IMG/VR virus record: IMGVR_UViG_3300021356_000064
Coordinates: 1-36,818 of that record
DNA: 36,818 nt
Source: a virus
Direction: 5' to 3' (one strand)
Shown one piece after another: positions 1 through 7,348 of this stretch; the first letter of the stretch is position 1; each line of letters begins with the position of its first letter. The position numbers were made by a program, and so were the translations under genes. The notes under the pieces are model-generated. The model searched no databases and was not told the origin of the DNA. It saw only the letters and a list, made by a program, of their open reading frames with translations.

Positions 1-76
1 GTCTATACTTTATTTTTTTACCAGTAACAGGTAAATACAACTCATAGGTTGGTGTAGAAATGACAGGTAATGGCAT
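1..76 (-). CDS. 26: Baseplate hub protein, gp26-type (5' end only)
   Basis: Only the first 25 codons are inside the window; the gene continues past the left edge. The ATG is at 74-76 and the protein starts MPLPVISTPTYELYLPVTGK, followed by a KIKYR stretch. This N-terminus resembles what I recall of the cyanophage versions of the T4 baseplate protein family that includes gp26, a central hub component needed to assemble the baseplate. The call rests on recall of that opening and on the neighbouring tail genes, not on a full domain. A CTAAATA box at 98-104 (minus strand) lies 21 nt before the start and overlaps the stop codon of the upstream gene, so this gene may have its own late promoter. Confidence 0.6.
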   Translation of the reverse strand, partial: MPLPVISTPTYELYLPVTGKKIKYR

Positions 77-96
77 ATAGAATAATATCAGTAAAA

Positions 97-957
97 TTAT
101 TTAGTAGGTAATTTGAAGTCTCCGAAAGATTCTCCAGCAACAAATTTAGTTTTAGTTGGTACTTCCCATCCTACAGTAGAAAAATCTTCCATTGTATACT
201 TATTAGCCCATCCAGGATCATTTTCTAATAACTTAGAAGCTTCTGTAAAGTTTACTGATGTTTTTAATTTACCCCATATATTAGTAGAATCTTTATTATT
301 TGAAGTACCTCTCTTCTCATCAATACTATTGATCTTTCCAGAAACATAACGAGTATATTCAAAACTAGCAGATGCTACTAAAGTTCTAGATTGATCATAT
401 CCAACATTAATAGGAGATACTGCTCTTGGAAACAATCCAAAGAAAGTGTACTCTATACTATTAAGGTAGTCTCGTTCAAACTTAGTAATCTTAGTCTGAT
501 CCATCTTATAAGTATCTGGATATTGCATTTTCGCAAAGTAATTTGGATCTGCTTGCGAAAATCCTCCAGAATTTGATGTTCCATTTTGTGGATTATATGA
601 ACCGCTGTTCATAAATTCCATCCAGTGCTCTAAGAATTTTATAACCTTATAATCTTTATCGACGTAAAACTCCATAGTAATAGGAGTATACAATCTTGTA
701 TGAGCAAACTTTTCAGTTACTCCCGCAAAGTTACCAGTTACATTAACAGTCGCATTCGAAGCAACAGGTAAAGATGTACTATAACATAACAATCCACAAT
801 CACCAGCGATGAACCTTTGGTCTACACCTCTTGAGGATAGATACTCCTTTAACGCTGCAGGAGGTGCGCCAAACCGAACCTCATATTGAGACGTTTGTGC
901 GACATTCGTAATAGTTCTTTTGAAATCGCTTATTCTTCTTGGGAATGGTGCTGACAA
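97..957 (-). CDS. Tail tube / baseplate-tube initiator protein (gp19/gp54 type)
   Basis: This 286-aa protein carries the polar, beta-rich pattern of the T4 tail-tube fold. Around residues 50-100 it has the 'cysteine, then S-LPVAS' region and a TPITMEFYVDKDY strand, followed by FLEHWMEFMN. It is much longer than T4 gp19 (163 aa) and close to gp54 (about 320 aa). With gp48 and a gp26-type gene nearby, gp54, which starts tube polymerisation on the baseplate, is the better guess; a second gp19-like tube protein is the alternative. No ATG exists at the N-terminus: the frame opens after a TAA and the best start is TTG at 955-957, about 28 nt downstream of a minus-strand CTAAATA box (986-992). Non-ATG initiation is unusual among the structural genes here. 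Confidence 0.6.
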   Translation of the reverse strand: MSAPFPRRISDFKRTITNVAQTSQYEVRFGAPPAALKEYLSSRGVDQRFIAGDCGLLCYSTSLPVASNATVNVTGNFAGVTEKFAHTRLYTPITMEFYVDKDYKVIKFLEHWMEFMNSGSYNPQNGTSNSGGFSQADPNYFAKMQYPDTYKMDQTKITKFERDYLNSIEYTFFGLFPRAVSPINVGYDQSRTLVASASFEYTRYVSGKINSIDEKRGTSNNKDSTNIWGKLKTSVNFTEASKLLENDPGWANKYTMEDFSTVGWEVPTKTKFVAGESFGDFKLPTK

Positions 958-958
958 A

Positions 959-992
959 CTAAATACCAGTATGATTAGTTATTATTATTTAG
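959..992. promoter_or_regulatory. Divergent pair of CTAAATA boxes (putative late promoters)
   Basis: The 35-nt gap between the divergent tube and gp4 genes holds CTAAATA on the plus strand at 959-965 and on the minus strand at 986-992. Each lies 27-28 nt from the start codon it faces. The motif differs by one base from the T4-family late box NATAAATA. Promoter function is inferred from sequence and spacing. Confidence 0.5.
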
Positions 993-1427
993 ATGGCATA
1001 TTCGGGAAAATATCAACCATCGTTTCCAAAGAAATATAAAGGAGATCCAACTAACATAATTTATAGGTCTCTTTGGGAAAGAAAGTTCATGAGATACTGT
1101 GATCTGAATGAAAACATTTTAGAATGGGGAAGCGAAGAAATTATTGTACCATATCGTTCTCCTGTTGATAGAAGGGTTCATAGATATTTCCCAGACTTCT
1201 ATATTAAGATAAAGGAGTCAAATAAATCTATAAAGAAATATCTAATTGAAATCAAACCAAAGAAGCAGACTGTTCCTCCAAAGAAACCTCAGAGACAAAC
1301 AAAAGGTTACCTCAGAGAAGCATATGAATATGCCAAGAACCAATCGAAATGGGCAGCAGCAAGAGAATATTGTGCTGATCGCGGTTGGGAATTTAAAGTT
1401 ATTACCGAAATCGAGTTAGGAATATGA
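993..1427 (+). CDS. 4: Head completion protein gp4
   Basis: This 144-aa protein matches T4 gp4 (also called gp50/65), which is needed to finish DNA-filled heads before tails attach. The family has a TnsA-like nuclease N-terminal fold. Visible here are the opening YRSLWERKFMRYCD (about residues 25-38), a hydrophobic strand with WGSEEIIVPY, then YFPDFYI (65-71) and YLIEIKPKKQ (84-93). The 'PDF...EIKP' pair corresponds to the D...ExK pattern of this nuclease-like fold. The ATG at 993 has no strong ribosome-binding site. It starts the only plus-strand block, and its stop overlaps the next start (ATGA). Confidence 0.85.
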   Translation: MAYSGKYQPSFPKKYKGDPTNIIYRSLWERKFMRYCDLNENILEWGSEEIIVPYRSPVDRRVHRYFPDFYIKIKESNKSIKKYLIEIKPKKQTVPPKKPQRQTKGYLREAYEYAKNQSKWAAAREYCADRGWEFKVITEIELGI

Positions 1428-1777
1428 GTCGCTTATCGGGATTAGTACGAAAGAAAATCGGCGGGGAAGATCCCGACGACACAATGCAAGACATTATGGA
1501 AGCATTGGGATCTGAATCCCAAGGAGTACCAGAAGTCGGAAAGTATTATACTTTTGTATATTCCCCTAAGACACCAAACATTCAATATGACGAATTTCCT
1601 CTAGTTGCTGTTACTGAAATATTCTCTTGGGGATTCAGAGGTTTAAATTATCATTGGCCAGGTTTTAGACAGTATACCTATCCAGAAATTGTTGGTGGAA
1701 CATACAATGTTGAAGATGGTGAAGAACTTGAAGATGCTAAAAGATTGTCATATGGAAAAAAGCGTCTAAATAACTAA
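1424..1777 (+). CDS. Conserved hypothetical protein between gp4 and gp48
   Basis: This 117-aa protein begins in a 4-bp ATGA overlap with gp4, so it is probably translationally coupled. The segment from about residue 42, YTFVYSPKTPNIQYDEFPLV followed by AVTEIFSWGFRGLNYHW, follows a pattern common to small myovirus proteins: 'Y.PKT....YD.FPLV...GF.GLN.H'. I remember that pattern from proteins linked to head completion or DNA-end protection, but this is only a resemblance. The C-terminus is charged. Its place between gp4 and gp48 suggests a virion assembly role. The function is not established from sequence. Confidence 0.75.
   Translation: MSRLSGLVRKKIGGEDPDDTMQDIMEALGSESQGVPEVGKYYTFVYSPKTPNIQYDEFPLVAVTEIFSWGFRGLNYHWPGFRQYTYPEIVGGTYNVEDGEELEDAKRLSYGKKRLNN
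1766..1772 (+). promoter_or_regulatory. CTAAATA box upstream of gp48
   Basis: The box overlaps the 3' end of the preceding gene and lies 17 nt before the gp48 ATG. It has the same sequence as the boxes at 98-104, 959-965, 986-992, 7620-7626 and 8022-8028. It is a putative late promoter, inferred only from position and similarity to NATAAATA. Confidence 0.4.
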
Positions 1778-1789
1778 AAATAGTCTTCT

Positions 1790-2827
1790 ATGTCCAAAGA
1801 AGAAAGGATTGCTGCAAATATTGCCAGAGCAAGAGCGGGAAGGTCCAATAATGGAACTACAACACCCGCTTCGGATACTACTGCCAAAGCATCCGAAACA
1901 TCTAACGAAGAAGCAAAAGATGAAAACAAACCATTAAGATATCCATATAGTAAATTATATGAATCTGACGACTATCTAAAAATAGAGGTATATGATTTCG
2001 TACCCCCTGGATTCGAATTAGCAGGACCTGAGCGTAATCTAAGATTAAGAACAACTGATGAAACTTTTGAGAAAGGACTGCACAAATTACTCAGGACTAT
2101 CATATTACCAATACCAGAAGGTGTTGCAGATAGTAATGCTGCAAGTTGGGAAGCAGGTGGATTAGGTCCTGGAGGCGCAGCAATTGCAGCTGTAGCTGGT
2201 TCTTTTGTTGGTGGAGAGGGAGCAAAATCAGGTAATATTGGACAATCACTTAAAGAAGCTGGCGGGACAATACTGGATATGGTAAATAGTGTTACAAAAA
2301 CTGACTCTGCTACATTAAGAAACGTAGTAACAGGAACAGCAGCAGGATTAGCTGCTAATGCACTAGTTGGAGCAAATGTTAATGTATTTTTCGGTAGATC
2401 TACTGGATTAGCACTTAATCCTAATCAGCAACTATTATTCAATTCTACCGTTGGTAGACAATTTACTTTTGGTTGGGACATAGTTCCAAGAGGTAAAAAA
2501 GAAGCGGAGATGATAAAAGAAATTATTAGAGAATTTAAGATAAGAATGGCTCCAACAAGAGATACTGACAAATCTTTTAACGGACTATTTTTAAAATCTC
2601 CATCAGTTTTCAGACTACAATATATGAGTGGATCGGAACCTCATCCATTTTTAAATAAATTTAAAACTATGGCATTGACGGGAATGTCAGTCAATTACAC
2701 GGGTTCAAATACTTATGCAACCTATGATGATGGAACACCAGTTCACATGAAACTATCACTAGGATTTGCAGAACTTACTGCTATCTACAGCGGAGATTAT
2801 AAAGGAACAGGAGGAGTAGGTTACTAA
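1790..2827 (+). CDS. 48: Baseplate tail-tube cap protein gp48
   Basis: This 345-aa protein corresponds to T4 gp48, which sits with gp54 on top of the hub and forms the platform for the tail tube. The N-terminal 50 residues are a polar Ser/Thr/Ala/Glu linker. A folded part follows from YPYSKLYESDDYLKIEVYDF. The middle (about 120-200) is Gly/Ala-rich and hydrophobic, as in gp48/gp54 proteins. The C-terminal half has the tube-like pattern NSTVGRQFTFGWDIVPRGKKEAEMI and MALTGMSVNYTGSNTYATY. That final signature (NYTGSNTYATYDDGTPVHM) is typical of tube and cap proteins, whose last strands build the ring. The stop codon overlaps the gp53 start by one base. Confidence 0.85.
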   Translation: MSKEERIAANIARARAGRSNNGTTTPASDTTAKASETSNEEAKDENKPLRYPYSKLYESDDYLKIEVYDFVPPGFELAGPERNLRLRTTDETFEKGLHKLLRTIILPIPEGVADSNAASWEAGGLGPGGAAIAAVAGSFVGGEGAKSGNIGQSLKEAGGTILDMVNSVTKTDSATLRNVVTGTAAGLAANALVGANVNVFFGRSTGLALNPNQQLLFNSTVGRQFTFGWDIVPRGKKEAEMIKEIIREFKIRMAPTRDTDKSFNGLFLKSPSVFRLQYMSGSEPHPFLNKFKTMALTGMSVNYTGSNTYATYDDGTPVHMKLSLGFAELTAIYSGDYKGTGGVGY

Positions 2828-3483
2828 TGAGTTACTTTAGAGAAATACCAGATATTGAATATCCATCATTTCTTAATGATAAAAACTCTTCCCTAGACTA
2901 TGTTAGGGTAAAGAATTTATTTCGCAGAGTAAAATTAAGAGATGATTTACAAAATGTATTCACTTTATTCAACAACTACATTATAAGAGATGGTGCCCGC
3001 CCAGATAGTGTTGCTGAAGAAATCTATGGAAATCCAAACTATGATTGGGTTATAGTCATGAGTGCTGGGATTATTAATCTCAGAAATGAATGGCCACTTT
3101 CAAATTATGAATTGTACAATTATGCTTCCAACAAATATGGAACTGAACTCAATGCAGTCAAGCACTATATTACTAAAGAAGTAAGAGATAGTAACAATAG
3201 GTTGATTCTTCCTGCTGGCAAAATTGTCGATGGTAACTTTACTATTCCAGATCCAGCGAATACCAGACTAAACTTAGCACAAAGTAAAGTCGTAACTCCA
3301 GTAACTAACTTTAGTTATGAGACAGAACTTAATGAAGAAAAACGTCGTCTCAGAATCCTAAGACCAAGTTACGTCGAAACATTTGTAGATGACTTCAAGT
3401 CTATCATGAAGTATACGAAGTCTTCAGAATATGTTACCAGAACTTTAATAAGAACTACTAATCCAAACATCAAGTCGCCATAA
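2827..3483 (+). CDS. 53: Baseplate wedge protein gp53
   Basis: This 218-aa protein matches T4 gp53, the clamp that joins neighbouring baseplate wedges into the six-fold ring. Recognisable parts are the N-terminal MSYFREIPDIEYPSF, then LRDDLQNVFTLFNNYIIRDG and the segment PDSVAEEIYGNPNYDWVIVM. The 'R.D.VA...YG...YDWVI...N' pattern is characteristic of gp53 and LysM-like wedge proteins. The C-terminus EEKRRLRILRPSYVETFVDD is also usual in the family. The start overlaps the gp48 stop (TAATG), so the two are coupled. It is the last plus-strand gene and runs convergently into gp32. Confidence 0.9.
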   Translation: MSYFREIPDIEYPSFLNDKNSSLDYVRVKNLFRRVKLRDDLQNVFTLFNNYIIRDGARPDSVAEEIYGNPNYDWVIVMSAGIINLRNEWPLSNYELYNYASNKYGTELNAVKHYITKEVRDSNNRLILPAGKIVDGNFTIPDPANTRLNLAQSKVVTPVTNFSYETELNEEKRRLRILRPSYVETFVDDFKSIMKYTKSSEYVTRTLIRTTNPNIKSP

Positions 3484-3506
3484 AAAAAGGGGAGTTAACC
3501 TCCCCT
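3484..3506 (-). terminator. Rho-independent terminator between gp53 and gp32
   Basis: The six-base stem GGGGAG (3489-3494) pairs with CTCCCC (3500-3505) around a five-base loop. The run of A at 3484-3488 becomes a U-tract for transcripts read on the minus strand, so it best terminates gp32 mRNA. It could also slow gp53 transcripts, but the plus side lacks a U-run. Confidence 0.75.
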
Positions 3507-3562
3507 CAAAAGATTGATGTATGCTGCTATAACAAGTAACGTCAAGCAGATTTGGTTGTACT

Positions 3563-4492
3563 TCACTCTTCAGCGAGTTTGGCGAAGTAAGACATTGCAT
3601 CATCATCTTCATCAGAAGAACTAGAAGCAACGATATCCTCTGCGTTGAAGTCTCCAGGAGTAGAAGTTACTGCGGGTGCAGTGCCACGATTAGAAGCGCG
3701 GAACTCTTCTTCTGCTTCAACAGTTTCCTGATCTTGGAAGCGAGAAGTGCCCTTGTTACCAAGTACATAGTCCATACGCTTCTTCAGGTCTTCATAACTC
3801 TTGAACTGATCAGGAGCAACAAAGTCTTCTAGAGAATATTCTTTCTTCCAGATTGCTTCCATTGCATCATCATCGTCCAGCAGTGCAGAGGTGCGAGCGA
3901 ACTCAGAAGAGTCATAGTTACGATAACCAGCAACGTTCTTTGCCTTCAGTTTGAAGTTGGCACCTTGCCAGAAGTCGAACGGATCGATTGCTTCCTCGTC
4001 CTCAAACTCAGGTTGCATGGCAGCAGTCAGTTTGTCAAAGATCTTCTTGCCGAACTTGTACAGGAAGACTTTACCTTCATTCTCAGGATTTGCAGGATCC
4101 TTGACAACATAGATGTTTGCAATGTAAGTCAGTTTACGCTTCTGCTTACGTGCCATTTCTTTGCCAGCATCCGTGCCGTTATTCCACAGCATGGAGTTGT
4201 ACTCAGACACAGGATCTTTCTGTCCCAGAGTTGTCAGAGAGTTCTCAATATACCAACCACCAGGACCCTGGAAGGCATGGGAATATAGTTTAACGAACGG
4301 CAGGTCTTCGCCGTTAGGTGCAGGAAGGAAACGGATAACGGCATAACCATTGCCGCCTTTATCACACTCCAGTTTCCAGAGACGATCATCGCCAGAAGAT
4401 GAACCATTATTATTCATCTTTTCAACTTCCTTGACCAGTTTTTGGGTCAGGGAACCAAGCTTAGATTGCTTCTTAAGATCTGCGAAAGACAT
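3563..4492 (-). CDS. 32: Single-stranded DNA-binding protein gp32
   Basis: This 309-aa protein is the T4 gp32 homologue that coats ssDNA in replication, recombination and repair. The basic N-terminal cooperativity region is LKKQSKLGSLTQKLVKEVEK. The OB-fold core includes LWKLECDKGGNGYAVIRFLP, LPFVKLYSHAF and GGWYIENSLTTLGQ. The long acidic Ser/Asp tail ends DEDDDAMSYFAKLAEE and would recruit partner proteins such as gp59. The Cys residues that bind zinc in T4 gp32 are missing: the matching segment LTTLGQKDPVSEYN has none, and the only Cys is in LWKLECDK. A sigma70-like promoter at 4538-4566 and a terminator at 3484-3506 bracket it, so it can be expressed as a single gene. Confidence 0.95.
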   Translation of the reverse strand: MSFADLKKQSKLGSLTQKLVKEVEKMNNNGSSSGDDRLWKLECDKGGNGYAVIRFLPAPNGEDLPFVKLYSHAFQGPGGWYIENSLTTLGQKDPVSEYNSMLWNNGTDAGKEMARKQKRKLTYIANIYVVKDPANPENEGKVFLYKFGKKIFDKLTAAMQPEFEDEEAIDPFDFWQGANFKLKAKNVAGYRNYDSSEFARTSALLDDDDAMEAIWKKEYSLEDFVAPDQFKSYEDLKKRMDYVLGNKGTSRFQDQETVEAEEEFRASNRGTAPAVTSTPGDFNAEDIVASSSSDEDDDAMSYFAKLAEE

Positions 4493-4537
4493 TTGGATTA
4501 CCTCGGATAAATTTGGATTCGGGGGATTTACTTAGAT

Positions 4538-4566
4538 AGTATAACAAAGATCTTCTCAAGCGTCAA
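4538..4566 (-). promoter_or_regulatory. Sigma70-like promoter for gp32
   Basis: Read on the minus strand, TTGACG (4561-4566), a 17-nt spacer and TATACT (4538-4543) match the -35/-10 consensus at 5/6 each. The -35 lies inside the 3' end of the DUF1825 gene. The predicted mRNA start leaves a leader of roughly 35-40 nt before the gp32 ATG, containing GAGGT about 8 nt upstream of the start. Confidence 0.7.
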
Positions 4567-4888
4567 CATATGCTTTGAGAGATTCGATGGTTGCACTCAT
4601 ACTACTGAATAAATTTTGCATGTCAGTTTCTGGTGGGAATCCCATCATAGCAACCGACTTGCGTAGATTCTCTTTCATCTCAACCGCTTCTGGATCGTCT
4701 GAAAGAGATAATCTAGTATACATCACTCTTTGCTTTTCCAGCAAAGTCTGCAACATTTCGATGTGTTCTAACTTGTCCTTTCTGGACATACCACCAAAGG
4801 AAAGAAGACTTCCGTAGATTTCTTCCTGTAGTTTATTAATTTTTTTCAGTTCTTCTTGAATTATATCTGATTTAAAAAAGTCACTCAT
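4556..4888 (-). CDS. DUF1825 family protein
   Basis: This 110-aa, mostly helical protein is of the DUF1825 type, a family found in cyanobacteria and their phages; no function is known to me. It starts MSDFFKSDIIQEELKKINKL, followed by a heptad-like helix EEIYGSLLSFGGMSRKDKLEHIEMLQ. It then has the RVMYTRLSLSDDPEA turn and the C-terminal helix NLFSSMSATIESLKAYVDA. It overlaps the end of gp59 by eight bases and is cotranscribed with replication genes. It may be a host-derived regulator or a component of the replication/transcription block, but that is inference from context. The gp32 promoter is embedded in its last codons. Confidence 0.85.
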   Translation of the reverse strand: MSDFFKSDIIQEELKKINKLQEEIYGSLLSFGGMSRKDKLEHIEMLQTLLEKQRVMYTRLSLSDDPEAVEMKENLRKSVAMMGFPPETDMQNLFSSMSATIESLKAYVDA

Positions 4889-5477
4889 CTACCATGTCCC
4901 GCAATATTTTTTTGTAGTTAAACACATCAATATTTATGAAAGGTCCATATTTTTTTAATTTTAAACTGACGGTTTCCCACACTGGATCTTTCAGTTTTTT
5001 ATCGAAATTTTTTGAAAAATGGAAAATTTTGTCGTAGATCACTAAGTTTTCCAGCGATAATCTGCCGCTTAGATACTCTTTGAGAATTTTCGGATGACCC
5101 TGAGAGCAATCGAATAGACTCTCCAATCCGTTCTGAGAGAGCAATTCGTTGCTTTGTTCTTTGAACAAGTAGGTGGAACTCTGTTTCTTTTTCATCCATT
5201 CGGCGTAAGTCCTTTCTCCAGAATTGATAATTTCGCCAATCCATAGATTTTGTGGGTTGTCAGCAGCAGAAAAATTAGATACTAGAAAGTCTACGACTTC
5301 TCCATCAGAATACTTTCGAGAAGTCTTTTCAAACCAATACTTATCCTTACGCTTATTAAAAGAAGTTAGACTTGCTCTAGTCTTAGCTCCATATTTAAAA
5401 AAATCGTACTTTGGATTTGTAAAATGATTTTTTAATGACAAATAATGCTGATACGTTTCAAAGGGAGTCACTTTCAT
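4881..5477 (-). CDS. 59: Loader of replicative helicase, gp59
   Basis: The protein (198 aa from the ATG at 5477) matches T4 gp59, which binds fork DNA and gp32 and loads the gp41 helicase. The N-terminal HMG-like domain is seen in MKVTPFETYQHYLSLKNHF, YDFFKYGAKTRASLTSF and NKRKDKYWFEKTSRKY. That 'YDFFKY..KTRAS..SF.KRKDKY.FEK' string is the gp59 hallmark. The helical C-terminal domain follows from about residue 95. An upstream TTG (5501) would add eight residues, but the ATG matches the family start. It overlaps the upstream 67-aa gene by 20 bases and DUF1825 by eight, so expression is coupled. Confidence 0.92.
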   Translation of the reverse strand: MKVTPFETYQHYLSLKNHFTNPKYDFFKYGAKTRASLTSFNKRKDKYWFEKTSRKYSDGEVVDFLVSNFSAADNPQNLWIGEIINSGERTYAEWMKKKQSSTYLFKEQSNELLSQNGLESLFDCSQGHPKILKEYLSGRLSLENLVIYDKIFHFSKNFDKKLKDPVWETVSLKLKKYGPFINIDVFNYKKILRDMVDE

Positions 5478-5661
5478 CTTCAACCAAATCAAGACCTTCA
5501 ATACAATCTACGCTGACTTTATGCTTGCCAGCAATCAAATACCAATGTCGTTCTACACCCAGAATGTCTGGATAGAACCCAAGATATTCTAATTCATTAG
5601 AATTATTCTCACGCAACCATGCTTGTAGGCGATGGTGCATCAATTCATCACGAGAAATCAT
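5458..5661 (-). CDS. Hypothetical 67-aa protein between gp33 and gp59
   Basis: I do not recognise this small protein. It starts MISRDELMHHRLQAWLREN, has an aromatic middle LEYLGFYPDILGVERHWYLI and an acidic tail EGLDLVEDESDSL. The start overlaps the gp33 stop in an ATGA and its end overlaps gp59 by 20 bases. This tight coupling supports it as a real gene of the replication/late-transcription unit. No transmembrane segment or known motif is visible. Confidence 0.7.
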   Translation of the reverse strand: MISRDELMHHRLQAWLRENNSNELEYLGFYPDILGVERHWYLIAGKHKVSVDCIEGLDLVEDESDSL

Positions 5662-5918
5662 AAGGGGAGTTTTGCCCTTGAAGTCTTCTTCATGAAGTTA
5701 AGACGAATAGCGTCCCACTTCAGGCGTTCCTTCAGGGGTTTTGAAATGAGTTTCGTTACAGAGTCTACCTCAATACTGTTGATTTCGCAATAGTAACAGA
5801 TAGCATCAATATAATTCATTGACTCTTCTGCTACAATTTTTTCAATCTCAAGAGCAAACTTTGATGGTGTGAGAAATTTCTTCTCAATAGCTTGTTCTAG
5901 TTCTTTATTTGGTTCCAT
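5658..5918 (-). CDS. 33: Late-transcription co-activator gp33
   Basis: This 86-aa protein matches the cyanophage form of T4 gp33, which bridges RNA polymerase and the sliding clamp with the sigma-like gp55 at late promoters. The conserved part starts at about residue 14 with LTPSKFALEIEKIVAEESMN, followed by YIDAICYYCEINSIE. The ending LISKPLKERLKWDAIRLNFM plus KKTSRAKLPL is the best signature. The frame is open further upstream, but the ATG at 5918 is preceded by GGAG at about -10 and gives the family length. It overlaps the nuclease gene by 14 bases. Its presence implies gp55-dependent late promoters, as seen at 33380 and elsewhere. Confidence 0.88.
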   Translation of the reverse strand: MEPNKELEQAIEKKFLTPSKFALEIEKIVAEESMNYIDAICYYCEINSIEVDSVTKLISKPLKERLKWDAIRLNFMKKTSRAKLPL

Positions 5919-6585
5919 AGAGCTCCAGTTTATCTCCAACAAACTTTCTAATATATTTGCTGAGAAGTTTGATGTACTTTGATTTGTCTCTTTCTTCATA
6001 GACGACGCATTCTCCATTTTCACATGCCATGATGATTACAAGTTTTTTGACTGAGATACCAGTCAGTTCGTACAGCATACAACCATATGCCATGCACTGT
6101 ACAAAATAATGCTCAATCCACTCTCGTGGTTTGGGTTTCTTAGATGTTTTGAAATCGATTATTGCTAACTCACCGTTATATTCGGCAATACAATCAACTG
6201 TTCCAGCAATACCAAGTTCCTTACTATATAGGGAACCTTCCAAAGCGTATATATTATTTATATTTTTTAGTTTCTCTTTAGAGATCTTGAAAAGAAAATC
6301 TGAGATAGGTCGAACCTTTGGCAGATTTTCATTTTTCAGAAAGTGTTCAGTAAGAGTGTGCATATCAGTACCGCGACCAGTTGCCGCTTTAGTAATACGA
6401 TCTGCTTCCTCGTTACCAACTTTCTTTCGCCATTTGATAAAAATCTCCTTATTAAAATGACTGGTCACCGATGTGATGGAGACCAGTCGGAGGAGTTCTT
6501 CGTCTGTAGGAACTTTGTAAAACCTTACACCATCAATAGTCTCCCTTTCAAGTTTTGGGAGATCAATATCAACATGATTAAACAT
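5905..6585 (-). CDS. PD-(D/E)XK exonuclease
   Basis: This 226-aa protein belongs to the PD-(D/E)XK nuclease superfamily, near the RecB/MGME1-like exonucleases common in T4-like cyanophages. The residues line up with the core: H76 in RGTDMHTLTEHFL, E116 in YALEGSLYS, D131 in GIAGTVDCIAE, D144-x-K146 in ELAIIDFKTSKK and Q163/Y167 in YFVQCMAYGC. All catalytic and metal-binding positions are kept, so it should be active. It probably trims or degrades DNA during replication, recombination or host-genome breakdown; the exact substrate cannot be read from sequence. It starts immediately after phoH (the ATG overlaps the phoH stop by one base). Confidence 0.9.
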   Translation of the reverse strand: MFNHVDIDLPKLERETIDGVRFYKVPTDEELLRLVSITSVTSHFNKEIFIKWRKKVGNEEADRITKAATGRGTDMHTLTEHFLKNENLPKVRPISDFLFKISKEKLKNINNIYALEGSLYSKELGIAGTVDCIAEYNGELAIIDFKTSKKPKPREWIEHYFVQCMAYGCMLYELTGISVKKLVIIMACENGECVVYEERDKSKYIKLLSKYIRKFVGDKLELYGTK

Positions 6586-7343
6586 TAAATACCTGATTCT
6601 AATTTTGCAATGAGATACTCTTTGACAATACCAGAACGGACAATATCATCAATCCCAAATTCATGAATGTCAAACGATGGCATTGCTCTCAAGATTTTCA
6701 TAAAATCAACAACGCCATTCTTATCATTGGTTTTAACAAGATCGGTTTGTGTAGCATCGCCGCAGAAACAAATCTTACTATTTTCACCAACTCTTGTCAT
6801 TATACTATCAAGTTCATGAAAATTCAAGTTTTGGAATTCATCAACGATAATAATTGCATTATCTAGAGTTGTACCTCTAATAAAAGAAGTTGACCAAAAC
6901 TTGATAGTATCTTGTGCCTTAAGATTGCCATACAGCATTTCAAAGTCTGCATCAGATGGCATTTGGAACATGTATTTAACCATGTTCTTGTATGGGATCT
7001 GATAGATGTCTGCCTTATCTTCATGATCTCCAGGAAGGAAACCAATCTCTCTCGTAGCAACTAGAGAACGAACGAGATAGATCTTTTCATAAGGAGATCT
7101 TTCATCAAGAACATCACAAAGTGCATTGTAAAGTGTAATGAAGGTCTTACCAGTTCCCGCTACACCATATGCGACTTGCTGCTTTCCTTCGGCATAGGAA
7201 TCAAATAATCTTTTCTGATTTTCTGTAATCGGTTCAATGTCAACCAGATATTCAGAACTGAGAGGTTTTTTCCTCTTCATTTGTTTTGCCGTCAGTCCGA
7301 CACCAATTGGTTGTTCGGAATTACTTCTTTTTCTTCTTGCCAT
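6585..7343 (-). CDS. phoH: PhoH-like P-loop ATPase
   Basis: This 252-aa protein is a PhoH family ATPase, a common auxiliary gene in marine phages. Walker A is GVAGTGKT (60-67) and Walker B is IIIVDEFQN (164-172), followed by the sensor-like ICFCGDATQTD (about 191-201). Between them lies the PhoH-typical LVRSLVATREIGFLPGD. PhoH proteins are RNA/DNA-dependent ATPases related to superfamily I helicases. In E. coli the gene responds to phosphate starvation, but in phages the role is unsettled. No pho-box-like promoter is evident here; the gene is embedded in the replication operon. The basic N-terminus (MARRKRS) may bind nucleic acid. Confidence 0.93.
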   Translation of the reverse strand: MARRKRSNSEQPIGVGLTAKQMKRKKPLSSEYLVDIEPITENQKRLFDSYAEGKQQVAYGVAGTGKTFITLYNALCDVLDERSPYEKIYLVRSLVATREIGFLPGDHEDKADIYQIPYKNMVKYMFQMPSDADFEMLYGNLKAQDTIKFWSTSFIRGTTLDNAIIIVDEFQNLNFHELDSIMTRVGENSKICFCGDATQTDLVKTNDKNGVVDFMKILRAMPSFDIHEFGIDDIVRSGIVKEYLIAKLESGI

Positions 7344-7348
7344 TAGAA

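Noticed and set aside
5919-6023. N-terminal extension of gp33 (frame open to 6023)
   Set aside because: It overlaps the nuclease gene for about 120 bases; ATG 5918 has a good ribosome site and gives the family length.
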